A stretch of DNA of 32,528 bases, from the NCBI GenBank assembly GCA_027008775.1, contig JALVDV010000010.1:1-32528 (forward strand). Direction: 5' to 3'. Under the pieces are notes generated by a model. It was not told the DNA's origin, made no database searches, and saw only the letters and a program-made list of their open reading frames with translations. Positions 1 to 7,209 of the stretch are shown here, piece by piece. The stretch's first letter is position 1. Every line of letters begins with the position of its first letter. The DNA comes from Candidatus Moraniibacteriota bacterium (lineage in GTDB: Bacteria > Patescibacteriota > Minisyncoccia > Moranbacterales > DUUL01). Made by a program: the position numbers and the translations under genes.

Positions 1-487
1 ATTTTTTCTTCCTTTTCCTCTCCATGGAGAAAGTGTTTTTGAATCTTAAGACATCTGTCAATATCTATTTTCTTCAATCTTTTTTTAAATACCTCCCATG
101 CTATTTCTTCTATCTCCGGATCATTTTTTATTTTTCCTTCCTTTTCTTGAAGGAAATTTCTCTTGATTTCGAGAGCACCATAAATTTTTCCTTTCTTCAA
201 TCTTTTTTTAAATACCTCCCATGCTATTTCTTCTATCTCCGGATCATTTTTTATTTTTCCTTCCTTTTCTTGAAGGAAATTTCCTTTGACTCTGAAGACA
301 TTACCAATCTCTTCCTTCTTCAATTCTTCTTTCATCACTTCCAATGCCATTTCTTTTATTTTTTCTTCCTTTTCCTCTCCATGGAGAAAGTGTTTTTGAA
401 TCTTAAGACATCTGTCAATATCTATTTTCTTCAATCTTTTTTTAAATACCTCCCATGCTATTTCTTCTATCTCCGGATCATTTTCCG
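1..487. repeat. Near-identical in-frame direct repeats inside the helical-repeat gene
   Basis: A segment of about 130 bp at 1-129 recurs at 358-487 (offset 357 bp, 119 codons). A second segment at about 72-170 recurs at about 195-292 (offset 123 bp, 41 codons). All offsets are multiples of three, so the frame is kept. The copies differ by few bases, so the repeat number may vary between strains or be compressed by assembly. Confidence 0.8.
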
Positions 488-779
488 AGAGAAAGTGTTC
501 TTTGATTTTGATGGCACTATTAACCCATCCTTCTTTTAATTCATTTTTAATAACATTAAAAGCTAGTTCTGCCGTTTTTTTCTTTGAAATTTCATAATCT
601 TTAAGTAATTCTTTAGCTTGTTCATATTCCCCTTTTTCTAAATACAAACCAAATTGTTTCAATACAGCTTTTTCTTGCGCGTTTTCTATATGCTCCTCTT
701 TTTCTTGCTGTGGTAATTTGTCAAATTTTTCTTGATCTTCTTGTTTAGAAAAATTAGATTGTAATTTTTTTTCTAACAT
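1..779 (-). CDS. Helical-repeat protein of unknown function, 3' end beyond the window
   Basis: Reading the minus strand from ATG at 779 gives an open frame with no stop to position 1, so at least 259 residues are encoded and the C-terminus lies outside the window. The first ~85 residues are Lys/Glu/Gln-rich and non-repetitive. After that come units of about 38-41 residues, each with a helix around EIEEIAWEVFKKRLKK followed by a second helix ending in KHFL or RNFLQEKE. The pattern resembles a two-helix solenoid (TPR-, Sel1- or HEAT-like), but I cannot assign a family. No signal peptide or membrane segment is visible, so it is probably cytosolic. The repeats are almost identical at DNA level, which points to recent expansion. 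The plus-strand open frame over the same repeats is a Phe/Leu-rich shadow. The gene is followed by none in view, and the rfbB stop lies 17 bases upstream of its start. Confidence 0.75.
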   Translation of the reverse strand, partial: MLEKKLQSNFSKQEDQEKFDKLPQQEKEEHIENAQEKAVLKQFGLYLEKGEYEQAKELLKDYEISKKKTAELAFNVIKNELKEGWVNSAIKIKEHFLSENDPEIEEIAWEVFKKRLKKIDIDRCLKIQKHFLHGEEKEEKIKEMALEVMKEELKKEEIGNVFRVKGNFLQEKEGKIKNDPEIEEIAWEVFKKRLKKGKIYGALEIKRNFLQEKEGKIKNDPEIEEIAWEVFKKRLKKIDIDRCLKIQKHFLHGEEKEEK

Positions 780-796
780 AGACTTAATTAATTATT

Positions 797-1786
797 TTAC
801 TTAGAAGTCTTCTCCTTCAACGGTTTCCACCACCCAGGATTGTTTTTGTACCAATCAACGGTTTGTTTTAGACCTTCTTTCCAGGAGATTTTTGGCTCCC
901 AACCCAGTTCGTTTTTGATTTTGCTGAAGTCAATGGCATATCTTTGATCGTGCCCCTGGCGGTCCTCCACGTATTCTATCATACTTTCGTCTTTCTCCAT
1001 CAATTCCAAAATTTCTTCGGTAATTTCCAAATTAGTCTTTTCATTGTCACCGCCAACACAATAAGTTTCTCCGATTTTTCCTTGGTGAATAATTTTATCA
1101 ATGGCCCGACAGTGGTCTTCCACGTGTAACCAATCGCGAATGTTTTGACCGGTACCGTAAACGGGCACTTTTTTGTTTTCCATTAAGTTGGTCACGAAAA
1201 GCGGAATCAGTTTTTCCGGAAATTGGTAGGGTCCGTAGTTGTTGGAACAGTTGGAAATGGTAATGGGTAATTGATAAGTGTGATAATAAGCGCGCACCAG
1301 ATGATCAGCCGCAGCTTTAGAGGCGCTGTAAGGACTGCGAGGATCATATTTGGTCTCTTCATTAAAAGGAGGATCGGTTGGACCAAGAGAACCGAAAACC
1401 TCATCGGTGGAAATATGATGAAAACGCACTCCACCGTTGCCTCTGGCGCTTTCCAATAAATTTAAAGTTCCGTTGATGTTGGTGCGCGCAAAAACATCGC
1501 TATCTTCAATAGAGCGATCCACGTGACTCTCGGCGGCGAAATGAACAACCAGGTCAACCCTTTTCATTAAATCGTTAACCAGCTTTCTATCGTTAATGTC
1601 GCCTCGGACAAATTCATAGCGAGGATTGTTTTCCACGGATTTTAGATTGGCCGGATTGCCGGCGTAAGTGAGGGCGTCCAGGTTGATGATTTTATAATCA
1701 GGATATTTTTTTAAAATGTACCGGATAAAATTGGAACCGATAAACCCCGCTCCCCCCGTAACTAAAATACTTTGATATTTTTGCAT
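797..1786 (-). CDS. rfbB: dTDP-glucose 4,6-dehydratase
   Basis: This enzyme converts dTDP-glucose to dTDP-4-keto-6-deoxyglucose, the second step of dTDP-L-rhamnose synthesis, in the cytosol. The 329-residue product has the extended short-chain dehydrogenase layout: an NAD-binding TGGAGFIGSNF at residues 10-20, the catalytic Thr-Asp-Glu triad in STDEVFG (T127, D128, E129), and the YxxxK pair in YSASK (Y153, K157). The AAESHVDRSI and NNYGPYQFPEKLIP stretches are typical of RmlB, and the length is normal. It lies 105 bases downstream of the ABC exporter gene and seems to have its own promoter (1872-1900). rfbC is nearby at 4802-5365. rfbA and rfbD are not in this window. Confidence 0.95.
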   Translation of the reverse strand: MQKYQSILVTGGAGFIGSNFIRYILKKYPDYKIINLDALTYAGNPANLKSVENNPRYEFVRGDINDRKLVNDLMKRVDLVVHFAAESHVDRSIEDSDVFARTNINGTLNLLESARGNGGVRFHHISTDEVFGSLGPTDPPFNEETKYDPRSPYSASKAAADHLVRAYYHTYQLPITISNCSNNYGPYQFPEKLIPLFVTNLMENKKVPVYGTGQNIRDWLHVEDHCRAIDKIIHQGKIGETYCVGGDNEKTNLEITEEILELMEKDESMIEYVEDRQGHDQRYAIDFSKIKNELGWEPKISWKEGLKQTVDWYKNNPGWWKPLKEKTSK

Positions 1787-1833
1787 TTTTAAACTGATTG
1801 AAGTTTTAAATTTTTTACGGCAGATTTTGTTTT

Positions 1834-1851
1834 GGCGGAATGTATTTCGCC
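1834..1851. promoter_or_regulatory. Hairpin in the rfbB 5' leader
   Basis: GGCGGAATGTATTTCGCC can form a seven-pair stem (one G-T) with a TGTA loop. It lies between the predicted -10 box and the rfbB start. It could be an operator or an RNA hairpin, and nothing else supports a role. Confidence 0.3.
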
Positions 1852-1871
1852 ATCCCCCGATTGTTTTTTCT

Positions 1872-1900
1872 ATTATAGCCGGATTTTATTTTCAAGCCAA
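1872..1900 (-). promoter_or_regulatory. Predicted sigma-70-type promoter of rfbB
   Basis: On the minus strand TTGGCT (1900-1895) is followed after 17 bases by TATAAT (1877-1872). The -35 box overlaps the last codons of the upstream ABC exporter gene. Confidence 0.5.
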
Positions 1901-3667
1901 TTGGTATTGCCACAATTGCCAGTATTTTCCCCGGCGAGCTAACAGTTCTGTATGGGTGCCATCTTCCACAATTCTTCCCTGATCAAAGACTATAATTCTG
2001 TCCATTTGTTTCAGAGTAGAAAGACGATGAGCGATGACCAAGGTGGTTCGCCCTTTCATTAAAAACTCCAAAGCTTTTTGGATTTCTTTTTCCGCTCGGG
2101 AATCCAAGGAACTGGTGGCCTCATCCAGAACTAGGATGGGAGCTTTTTTGAGTATTGCCCGGGCAATCATTATTCTTTGTTTTTGTCCGCCGGATAGTTT
2201 AACACCGCGCTCTCCCACCATAGTTTTGAATTTTTTGGGAAGACTGTTGATGAAATCAAAAGCGTAGGCTTTTTGGGAGGCTTCTCTAATTTGCTCCCGG
2301 GTGGCGGAGGGAAAACTGTATTTGATATTTTCTTCAATGGTGCGGTGAAATAAAAGGGCTTCTTGAGGAACATAGGCGATGGCCGAACGTAAATCGTCTT
2401 GTCTTATTTTCTTAATATCGTAGTTGTCTATCCTAATTGTACCGGAGTCAACATCCACAAAACGCAAAAGTAAGCTTATTAGAGTGGATTTGCCGGCGCC
2501 GGATTCTCCCACCAGACCCACTTTTTGTCCGGCCGGAATCTTTAAAGACAAATTTTTAAAAATAGTTTGATTCTTGTTGTCTTTGTAGCGAAAATTTACT
2601 CCATTAAATTCAATTTCACCTTTCTTAATCTCAGCCGGTTGAGCATTGGCTGGATCTTTTATTTCGTACGGTCTGAATATTTCTTCCAGTCCTTCTTGCA
2701 ACTGACTTTTGGCTTCAATAAATTTATTGATATTTTGACTGAGAAATTCCAGATTGTTGTAGAGAGTGTAAAGCATAGTTATAAAAAGGATGACATCACC
2801 AAGAGTGATTAAACCTTTTTGCCAATTGTAAATAGCCATAAAAACAACAGTGGTAAAAATGGCAATGGCCAAAAAGTTGCTAAACAAAAGCACTTTATCA
2901 AATTGCCACCAAATTTTGCGGTGGGTTTTTTGGTATTGAGTTAGAACTTGATTCACCCTCTTTTCTTCTCTTTGGGAGGCTACATTTTGTTTGACGGCCA
3001 GAATATTAGCCAAGATATCCACCACCACGCCTTTAGCTCGAGAAAGTTGAGCCGTATATTGTTGACTACCCTGGGACAATTTGCCGGCCGAATGCAAACT
3101 ATAAACAATAATAATAATCAAGGAAATCAAAGCCGTTAAGCCGATTTGAACATTGATCCAAAAAGCAAAAAACAAGAATACCGAGAGTTTGATAAATAGG
3201 TTGAGAAAGTTCCATAAAAAAGTAGTGGAGAGCGAAACCATTGCTTGAGAAATGTTGAAAATTTTGTTTTGCAATGTTCCACTGAGACGGTTGGCAAAGT
3301 AGCCGGCGCTGTGTCCGATCAGATAATTAAAGGCTGTTTGAGCGGAAAATTTTTCCATAGCTGTCATCCAGAAAGAAGCAAAAAAGCCACTGGCTCGGTA
3401 GAAGATGTTGGTAAAAACCAGAGCCAGCACCAACAAGATAAAATTCAAAATAACCACATCGGTGGCGGAATATCCGGCGTTGAGGGCGTTGGTGATATTT
3501 CTAATAATTAAGAAGGTAAAGGAGTGGATTAGAGCGGCCAATACCACTGCTGTAATCGCCAATATCCCCCAGGAAAGATTTTGTCGCATCACAAAAAACC
3601 AAAATCTAAAAGGATGGTTACGAAAATAAGTGTAATTGATTTTTTTAAAAGTTTTCTTTGTTTTCAC
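1892..3667 (-). CDS. ABC exporter, MsbA-like half-transporter (membrane plus ATPase domain)
   Basis: The 591-residue protein has an N-terminal ABC transporter membrane domain (about residues 30-320, with roughly six hydrophobic segments) and a C-terminal ATPase domain. Visible motifs are Walker A GESGAGKS at 387-394, the Q-loop in AYVPQE (Q435), the signature LSGGQ at 491-495, Walker B ILVLDE at 511-516, and the switch histidine in VIAHRLS near residue 546. It should act as a homodimer in the inner membrane. The substrate cannot be read from sequence. Members with this layout export lipids, peptides or drugs, and the rhamnose genes next door make a lipid-linked glycan possible. It starts 17 bases after the Nudix gene, so co-transcription is likely. 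Confidence 0.9.
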   Translation of the reverse strand: MKTKKTFKKINYTYFRNHPFRFWFFVMRQNLSWGILAITAVVLAALIHSFTFLIIRNITNALNAGYSATDVVILNFILLVLALVFTNIFYRASGFFASFWMTAMEKFSAQTAFNYLIGHSAGYFANRLSGTLQNKIFNISQAMVSLSTTFLWNFLNLFIKLSVFLFFAFWINVQIGLTALISLIIIIVYSLHSAGKLSQGSQQYTAQLSRAKGVVVDILANILAVKQNVASQREEKRVNQVLTQYQKTHRKIWWQFDKVLLFSNFLAIAIFTTVVFMAIYNWQKGLITLGDVILFITMLYTLYNNLEFLSQNINKFIEAKSQLQEGLEEIFRPYEIKDPANAQPAEIKKGEIEFNGVNFRYKDNKNQTIFKNLSLKIPAGQKVGLVGESGAGKSTLISLLLRFVDVDSGTIRIDNYDIKKIRQDDLRSAIAYVPQEALLFHRTIEENIKYSFPSATREQIREASQKAYAFDFINSLPKKFKTMVGERGVKLSGGQKQRIMIARAILKKAPILVLDEATSSLDSRAEKEIQKALEFLMKGRTTLVIAHRLSTLKQMDRIIVFDQGRIVEDGTHTELLARRGKYWQLWQYQLA

Positions 3668-3684
3668 GAGAAATTGCCTTGATT

Positions 3685-4275
3685 TTATTTTGCCAATTTA
3701 CGCTGGCTGGTTGCGTAATCTGGTAAGAGGTATTTTCTGGCCAGGCAGAGGGGAACAATTGTTTGAGCGCTAAGAAATTTCCCTTGGTCCAACATCCGGT
3801 AGGCTTTTTTGATTTTTATTCTGACGATTTCCAGTCCGGCTTCTTTTTCTGAACTTTCCAGTTTTTGGCCGACAAACCGCAAACCTTCAGCAAGAAAAAC
3901 GTGGCTTCTTTCCGAAGACAGTCCGGCAAAAACAAAATAACTGCCTATTTTTTTGATCTTCTCGGCTTGGTAACCCGTTTCTTCGCGAAGTTCTTTGCGA
4001 GCGGAAATAAGTGGGGTCTCCCCTTTCTCTTTTTTGCCTGTTGGTAATTCCAGCAACTTGTGTTGACTGGGATATCTAAATTCTCTAATAAAAATAATTT
4101 TGTCAGCCAAGACGGGCACGACTGTCACTGAACCGCCGGTGGCCAAGAAATAATAATCCCCTTCTCGTCCACTGGGGAATCTAAATTTATCGTGAATAAT
4201 CTTGAACCACTTGTTTCTATGAACCACCTCGGAAAACAATGTTGGCCATTTTCTTTTCCGCTTTACTTGCGACAT
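3685..4275 (-). CDS. Nudix hydrolase, ADP-ribose pyrophosphatase-like
   Basis: The 196-residue protein carries a Nudix box at residues 80-102 (G-KKEKG-E, then KELREETGY), which binds Mg2+ and cleaves a nucleoside diphosphate linked to another group. The first Arg of the usual REUXEE pattern is Lys here, a conservative change; the glutamates are intact. FIREFRYPSQHKLLELPTG just before the box is typical of ADP-sugar pyrophosphatases (NudF type), so ADP-ribose or a nucleotide sugar is the likely substrate. The last ~20 residues are basic. It sits in a tight minus-strand run between the DUF456 gene (24 bases) and the ABC exporter (17 bases). Confidence 0.85.
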   Translation of the reverse strand: MSQVKRKRKWPTLFSEVVHRNKWFKIIHDKFRFPSGREGDYYFLATGGSVTVVPVLADKIIFIREFRYPSQHKLLELPTGKKEKGETPLISARKELREETGYQAEKIKKIGSYFVFAGLSSERSHVFLAEGLRFVGQKLESSEKEAGLEIVRIKIKKAYRMLDQGKFLSAQTIVPLCLARKYLLPDYATSQRKLAK

Positions 4276-4299
4276 GATTGATTTGATAAAGTAAAGAGG

Positions 4300-4791
4300 T
4301 TACGACGATAAAATTTTCAGCAAGAAGGCGCCAATCAGCCCCAAGCTGAGAACTAATTTCAGAAGACCTCCCAATAACAAGCCAAGCAAGGAGCCGACGC
4401 CGGCCTTAGCGGCTATTCTGCCTTCTTGATGCTGTATGTATTCCGCCAAGAAAGCGCCCGCGAAGGCTCCCGGAAATATTCCGGGCAAATTAAAAAAAGA
4501 AAAGCCTAAAATCAGACCAAGTAAAGCGCCAAGAACACCGAGCCAACTGGCGCCAAAAACTTTTGCCCCCAACAGTCCGGCTAAAAAATCAATAATCATT
4601 CCCAGAAGAGCTATGATACCAGACCAAACAACAAAAGCAATACTGATTTTGACAAAAGATGTTCCCAAGCCGTAAATAAATATCCCCAACCAGATTAGAG
4701 GTAGTCCGGGAATAAAAGGCATAATTAAACCGGCCAGACCAACCAGGAAAAGCGTGAAGGTGGCAAAAATTACAAAAAGTTGTGAGATCAT
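4300..4791 (-). CDS. DUF456 family membrane protein
   Basis: The 163-residue protein is almost wholly hydrophobic, with four to five membrane segments. It shows the DUF456 pattern: a first helix ending in GLIMPFIPGLPLIWLGIF, a middle glycine-rich pair of helices (GAKVFGASWLGVLGALLG, then NLPGIFPGAFAGAFLAEYI), and a glycine-rich C-terminal helix pair. The function of DUF456 proteins is not established. It lies 10 bases downstream of rfbC and 24 bases upstream of the Nudix gene, so it is probably in the same operon. Confidence 0.85.
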   Translation of the reverse strand: MISQLFVIFATFTLFLVGLAGLIMPFIPGLPLIWLGIFIYGLGTSFVKISIAFVVWSGIIALLGMIIDFLAGLLGAKVFGASWLGVLGALLGLILGFSFFNLPGIFPGAFAGAFLAEYIQHQEGRIAAKAGVGSLLGLLLGGLLKLVLSLGLIGAFLLKILSS

Positions 4792-4801
4792 TTTTTGTTT
4801 T

Positions 4802-5365
4802 TTATTTTTTTATTATTTTGGAAAATTCTTGAAAGGAGAGACCTTCTTGATCTTTGCTGGAAACGAGCGGTTGAGTTAGTCCGTATTTTTCCAGTTGCCA
4901 ATCTATTTTTAAATCCGAATCGTTCCAAAGGACGCTGACTTCCGCTTCGGGGTGATAAAATTCCGTACATTTGTAAAAAAAGATTGTTTCATCTTTGAGC
5001 GAGAGAAAACCATGCAAAAAACCGGCGGGAATCCAAAATTGCTTTTTGTTTTCTTCATTTAGTTCCACACTTTCCCACTGACCGTAAGTTGGGGATTGCG
5101 GACGAGCGTCTACAGCTACATCCAAAACCGCGCCTTTGATTACTTGTACCAACTTGCCTTGTCCAAAAGGATTTTTTTGCAAGTGAAGTCCTCTGAGGAC
5201 ACCTTTGGCCGATTGGGAAAGATTGTCTTGAACAAATTTTTCCTTTAAACCAATTGACTGGTACTTTTCTTGATTATAGCTCTCCATAAAGAACCCGCGT
5301 TGGTCGCCAAAAACATCCGGCTCTATAATTAAGAGATCTTTTATTTTGGTGGGAATGACTTTCAT
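4802..5365 (-). CDS. rfbC: dTDP-4-dehydrorhamnose 3,5-epimerase
   Basis: This enzyme epimerises dTDP-4-keto-6-deoxyglucose at C3 and C5 to give dTDP-4-keto-rhamnose, the step after RfbB. The 187-residue protein is a single cupin domain of normal length. It has GDQRGFFMESY near residues 20-30, the catalytic histidine in VLRGLH (H61), FWIPAGFLHGF, and a C-terminal YKCTEFYHPEAE then WND that match RmlC. The start at 5365 gives the usual N-terminus MKVIPTKIKDLLIIEP. It lies 42 bases after the gene at 5408-6085. Confidence 0.95.
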   Translation of the reverse strand: MKVIPTKIKDLLIIEPDVFGDQRGFFMESYNQEKYQSIGLKEKFVQDNLSQSAKGVLRGLHLQKNPFGQGKLVQVIKGAVLDVAVDARPQSPTYGQWESVELNEENKKQFWIPAGFLHGFLSLKDETIFFYKCTEFYHPEAEVSVLWNDSDLKIDWQLEKYGLTQPLVSSKDQEGLSFQEFSKIIKK

Positions 5366-5407
5366 TTTTGGATTGAAAAAATTACTTTAGCAAAATTTAT
5401 ACACCTG

Positions 5408-6085
5408 TTATTTTATCGTGAAATCAATTTTCTTAACAATGTACCAATTTTGTTTGTCCCGGGACCAGTAAATATAGAATTGATATTGACCCGGTTTTTC
5501 AATAGTACGTAAAACAATTCCGCCACAGCGAGGATTGTCAAATTGGCTAAAGTGATTATAAGAAGCTCCGGCGTAAATTTTTACTATTTTATTGAGCGTT
5601 GGCCGAGAAATACTTTTTGTTCCTTGGCAAATCTCTGTTAAAATGTAGCCATCCCGGGGACTTTTGTGTATTTTGAAGCCGTAGGCCAATTCCGGCAATT
5701 CATCAAAATTAAAAATATTCTCTGTTTTTATTTTCCCCATTTCTTCTTTGTTGACCAGACCGGCTTCTAGAGAATAATTATTTTTAGCTTTAACGAAATT
5801 GGCCAAACAGTTTTGGTTGTTTTTGTTTTGACTGTTGAAAATCTTTCCCAAATTAACTTTGTTGCCGGGATTTTTTGGAGAAGATTGTTTTTCTTCTGAT
5901 TGTATTTTCTTTATTTTCGCTTGTCCAAAAGGAATTTCTTGACCGGCTAAATTTTCGGAATTGTTGCTGTTTAACAGTTGGTTTTTGTCAGAAAAATTTT
6001 GCTTTCGGGTAAAATATTGACGGCCAAACCAGAAAGAGCCAACAACAAGGATGATTATTAAAGCAATTCCCAGCTTAACTTTCAT
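5408..6085 (-). CDS. Hypothetical protein with one N-terminal membrane anchor
   Basis: I do not recognise this 225-residue protein. Residues 5-21 form one hydrophobic helix after a short basic start (MKVKLG), so it is probably anchored in the membrane with the rest outside. Residues 28-90 are low-complexity and rich in Asn, Lys, Ser and Gln, which suggests a flexible linker. Residues 130-225 look folded, with a likely beta-rich pattern. One cysteine lies in the linker (NNQNCLANF) and two in the folded part (EICQG, PRCGG). It lies 23 bases after the gene at 6109-6513 and 42 bases before rfbC. Confidence 0.65.
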   Translation of the reverse strand: MKVKLGIALIIILVVGSFWFGRQYFTRKQNFSDKNQLLNSNNSENLAGQEIPFGQAKIKKIQSEEKQSSPKNPGNKVNLGKIFNSQNKNNQNCLANFVKAKNNYSLEAGLVNKEEMGKIKTENIFNFDELPELAYGFKIHKSPRDGYILTEICQGTKSISRPTLNKIVKIYAGASYNHFSQFDNPRCGGIVLRTIEKPGQYQFYIYWSRDKQNWYIVKKIDFTIK

Positions 6086-6108
6086 AATTAGTTTTTATTT
6101 TTTAGTTT

Positions 6109-6513
6109 TTATTTTTTGGTTTTGCTTTTATCTTCAGTTTTAGCCTCAGCGCTACTGGCTGTTTCTATTTTATCTTCAGCCTTAGTTTCTTTTTCACGAT
6201 TTTTCTTGCGGGCAAAATAGTAAATCAAAGCGCCAACCAATTGAAAAAAGAAAATAACCAAAAACCAGGCCACCAAGTCATTTCCCTTCTCATTTCTGAT
6301 AACATCAACCAGCATCCAAAGCCAAAAAATAAATGTTATTGTTAAGAACAAAAACAAAAAAGCCATTAGTCCGAAGAAAATAACAAAAGGCCATTGAGGA
6401 ATGTTGTCGCAGGGAACTGTTTGACCATTGACTTTACAGACCGCTTCTGCCAACACCGGCTGTACAGAAAGCAGAGCCAAGACTGAAGTCATTATTGATA
6501 ATGATTTTTTCAT
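6109..6513 (-). CDS. Small membrane protein with a PLDc_N-like segment
   Basis: The 134-residue protein starts with a likely signal peptide (MKKSLSIMTSVLALLSVQPVLAEA, cut probably after the AEA). A short outside loop with two cysteines (C26, C35) follows, then two membrane helices (about 42-65 and 80-98). The second part, WMLVDVIRNEKGNDLVAWF then GALIYYFARKK, matches the phospholipase D N-terminal (PLDc_N) membrane pattern, which occurs alone in many small proteins. The C-terminal ~30 residues are a Lys/Glu/Ala-rich charged tail. The function is unknown. It is the first gene of the minus-strand run and has a good promoter at 6545-6573. Confidence 0.7.
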   Translation of the reverse strand: MKKSLSIMTSVLALLSVQPVLAEAVCKVNGQTVPCDNIPQWPFVIFFGLMAFLFLFLTITFIFWLWMLVDVIRNEKGNDLVAWFLVIFFFQLVGALIYYFARKKNREKETKAEDKIETASSAEAKTEDKSKTKK

Positions 6514-6544
6514 ACTTTTGTTTTAATTTAAGAGTTATGTCCTC

Positions 6545-6573
6545 ATCTTAGCATTTAAGATTTGGATAGGCAA
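6545..6573 (-). promoter_or_regulatory. Predicted promoter of the run headed by the gene at 6109-6513
   Basis: On the minus strand TTGCCT (6573-6568) is followed after 17 bases by TAAGAT (6550-6545), with an extended -10 TGC in front. It is a plausible start for the operon that runs toward the ABC exporter. Confidence 0.5.
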
Positions 6574-6647
6574 GCTGACAGATATTTTTCCAGGAGGCAA
6601 GAAGCTTTCATGGCTAATGCGAGAAAAGCGCCTGTTTTAATTTAGAT

Positions 6648-6675
6648 TTGATTTATTGGTTTTTTGTGGTATTAT
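6648..6675 (+). promoter_or_regulatory. Predicted promoter of the tRNA-Ser(GCT) repeat array
   Basis: TTGATT (6648-6653), 16 bases, TATTAT (6670-6675). Transcription would start near 6682, before the first tRNA-like unit, so all units and the tRNA would be in one precursor. No promoter as good is seen inside the units. Confidence 0.5.
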
Positions 6676-6696
6676 GTAGCCTGTGGCGTCGGCAAG

Positions 6697-6829
6697 GGAG
6701 AGGTGCCGGAGTGGGAATGGTCTGAGCTAGCGAAGACTATTCCGGATTTTTAAGTATAAAATCCGCGGAACCACTCTGGTGGGAAATAAAGCGAAAGCAA
6801 GTTAACAGTTTCAAGAGAAAACGCTATCC
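6697..6829 (+). repeat. Unit A, copy 1: 133-bp structured element starting with a tRNA-Ser 5' end
   Basis: The unit begins with the tRNA-Ser 5' sequence GGAGAGGTGCCGGAGTGG and then leaves the tRNA sequence. It can fold as a three-way junction. The outer stem is CCGGAGTGG (6706-6714) with CCACTCTGG (6771-6779). Hairpin 1 is GAATGGTCT (6715-6723) with AGACTATTC (6734-6742). Hairpin 2 is around CGGATTTT with AAAATCCG. A second copy of 133 bp lies on the minus strand at 10097-10229. By eye the copies differ at 9 positions, all transitions, and those inside stems keep pairing as G-C to G-T changes. Confidence 0.75.
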
Positions 6830-6949
6830 GGAGGAATGCCGGAGTGGTTGAACAAGATTCCTCGGTCCGGAATCTTCCCTGCTAAGAACACCTTAGCAGG
6901 GTTCGTCTCAGGAATAATTGTTGGGGGTAGGATATTTAATTTTACATTT
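6830..6949 (+). repeat. Unit B: 120-bp tRNA-Ser-derived element
   Basis: The unit starts with GGAGGAATGCCGGAGTGG and TTGAAC, the 5' end of tRNA-Ser(CGA), then diverges. It holds the hairpin AAGATTCC-TCGGTCC-GGAATCTT and then CCCTGCTAAG-AACAC-CTTAGCAGGG. The 15 bases AACACCTTAGCAGGG are the exact reverse complement of the anticodon arm of the tRNA-Ser(GCT) gene downstream. It does not form a complete tRNA, because a matching T arm and 3' acceptor strand are missing. Confidence 0.75.
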
Positions 6950-7069
6950 GGAGAGGTGCCGGAGTGGTTGAACAAGATTCCTCGGTCCGGAATCTTCCCT
7001 GCTAAGAACACCTTAGCAGGGTTCGTCTCAGGAATAATTGTTGGAGGTAGGATATTTAATTTTACATTT
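6950..7069 (+). repeat. Unit B', tandem copy of unit B
   Basis: This is a 120-bp tandem copy of 6830-6949. It differs at the first bases (GGAGAGGT, matching the tRNA-Ser(GCT) acceptor, instead of GGAGGAAT) and at one base in the TTGGGGGT/TTGGAGGT stretch. It abuts the tRNA gene at 7070 with no gap. Confidence 0.8.
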
Positions 7070-7160
<91 letters not shown>

Positions 7161-7162
7161 AC

Positions 7163-7192
7163 AAAAAACAGACTTTTAAAGTCTGTTTTTTT
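7163..7192. terminator. Bidirectional Rho-independent terminator
   Basis: A-rich sequence, then CAGACTTT and AAAGTCTG forming a stem, then a T-run. It is symmetric and can end both the plus-strand tRNA-Ser(GCT) transcript and the minus-strand transporter gene that stops at 7210. Confidence 0.8.
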
Positions 7193-7209
7193 GTGGATGG
7201 TGCTGTAGC

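Noticed and set aside
1-487. CRISPR-like direct repeats
   Set aside because: Repeats are long, in frame and without constant-length unique spacers; they belong to a protein-coding repeat.
24-539. Plus-strand open frame of 171 residues, rich in Phe and Leu with repeats
   Set aside because: It is the reverse of the helical-repeat gene, whose minus-strand frame has a better composition (Lys/Glu helices) and extends through 1-779.
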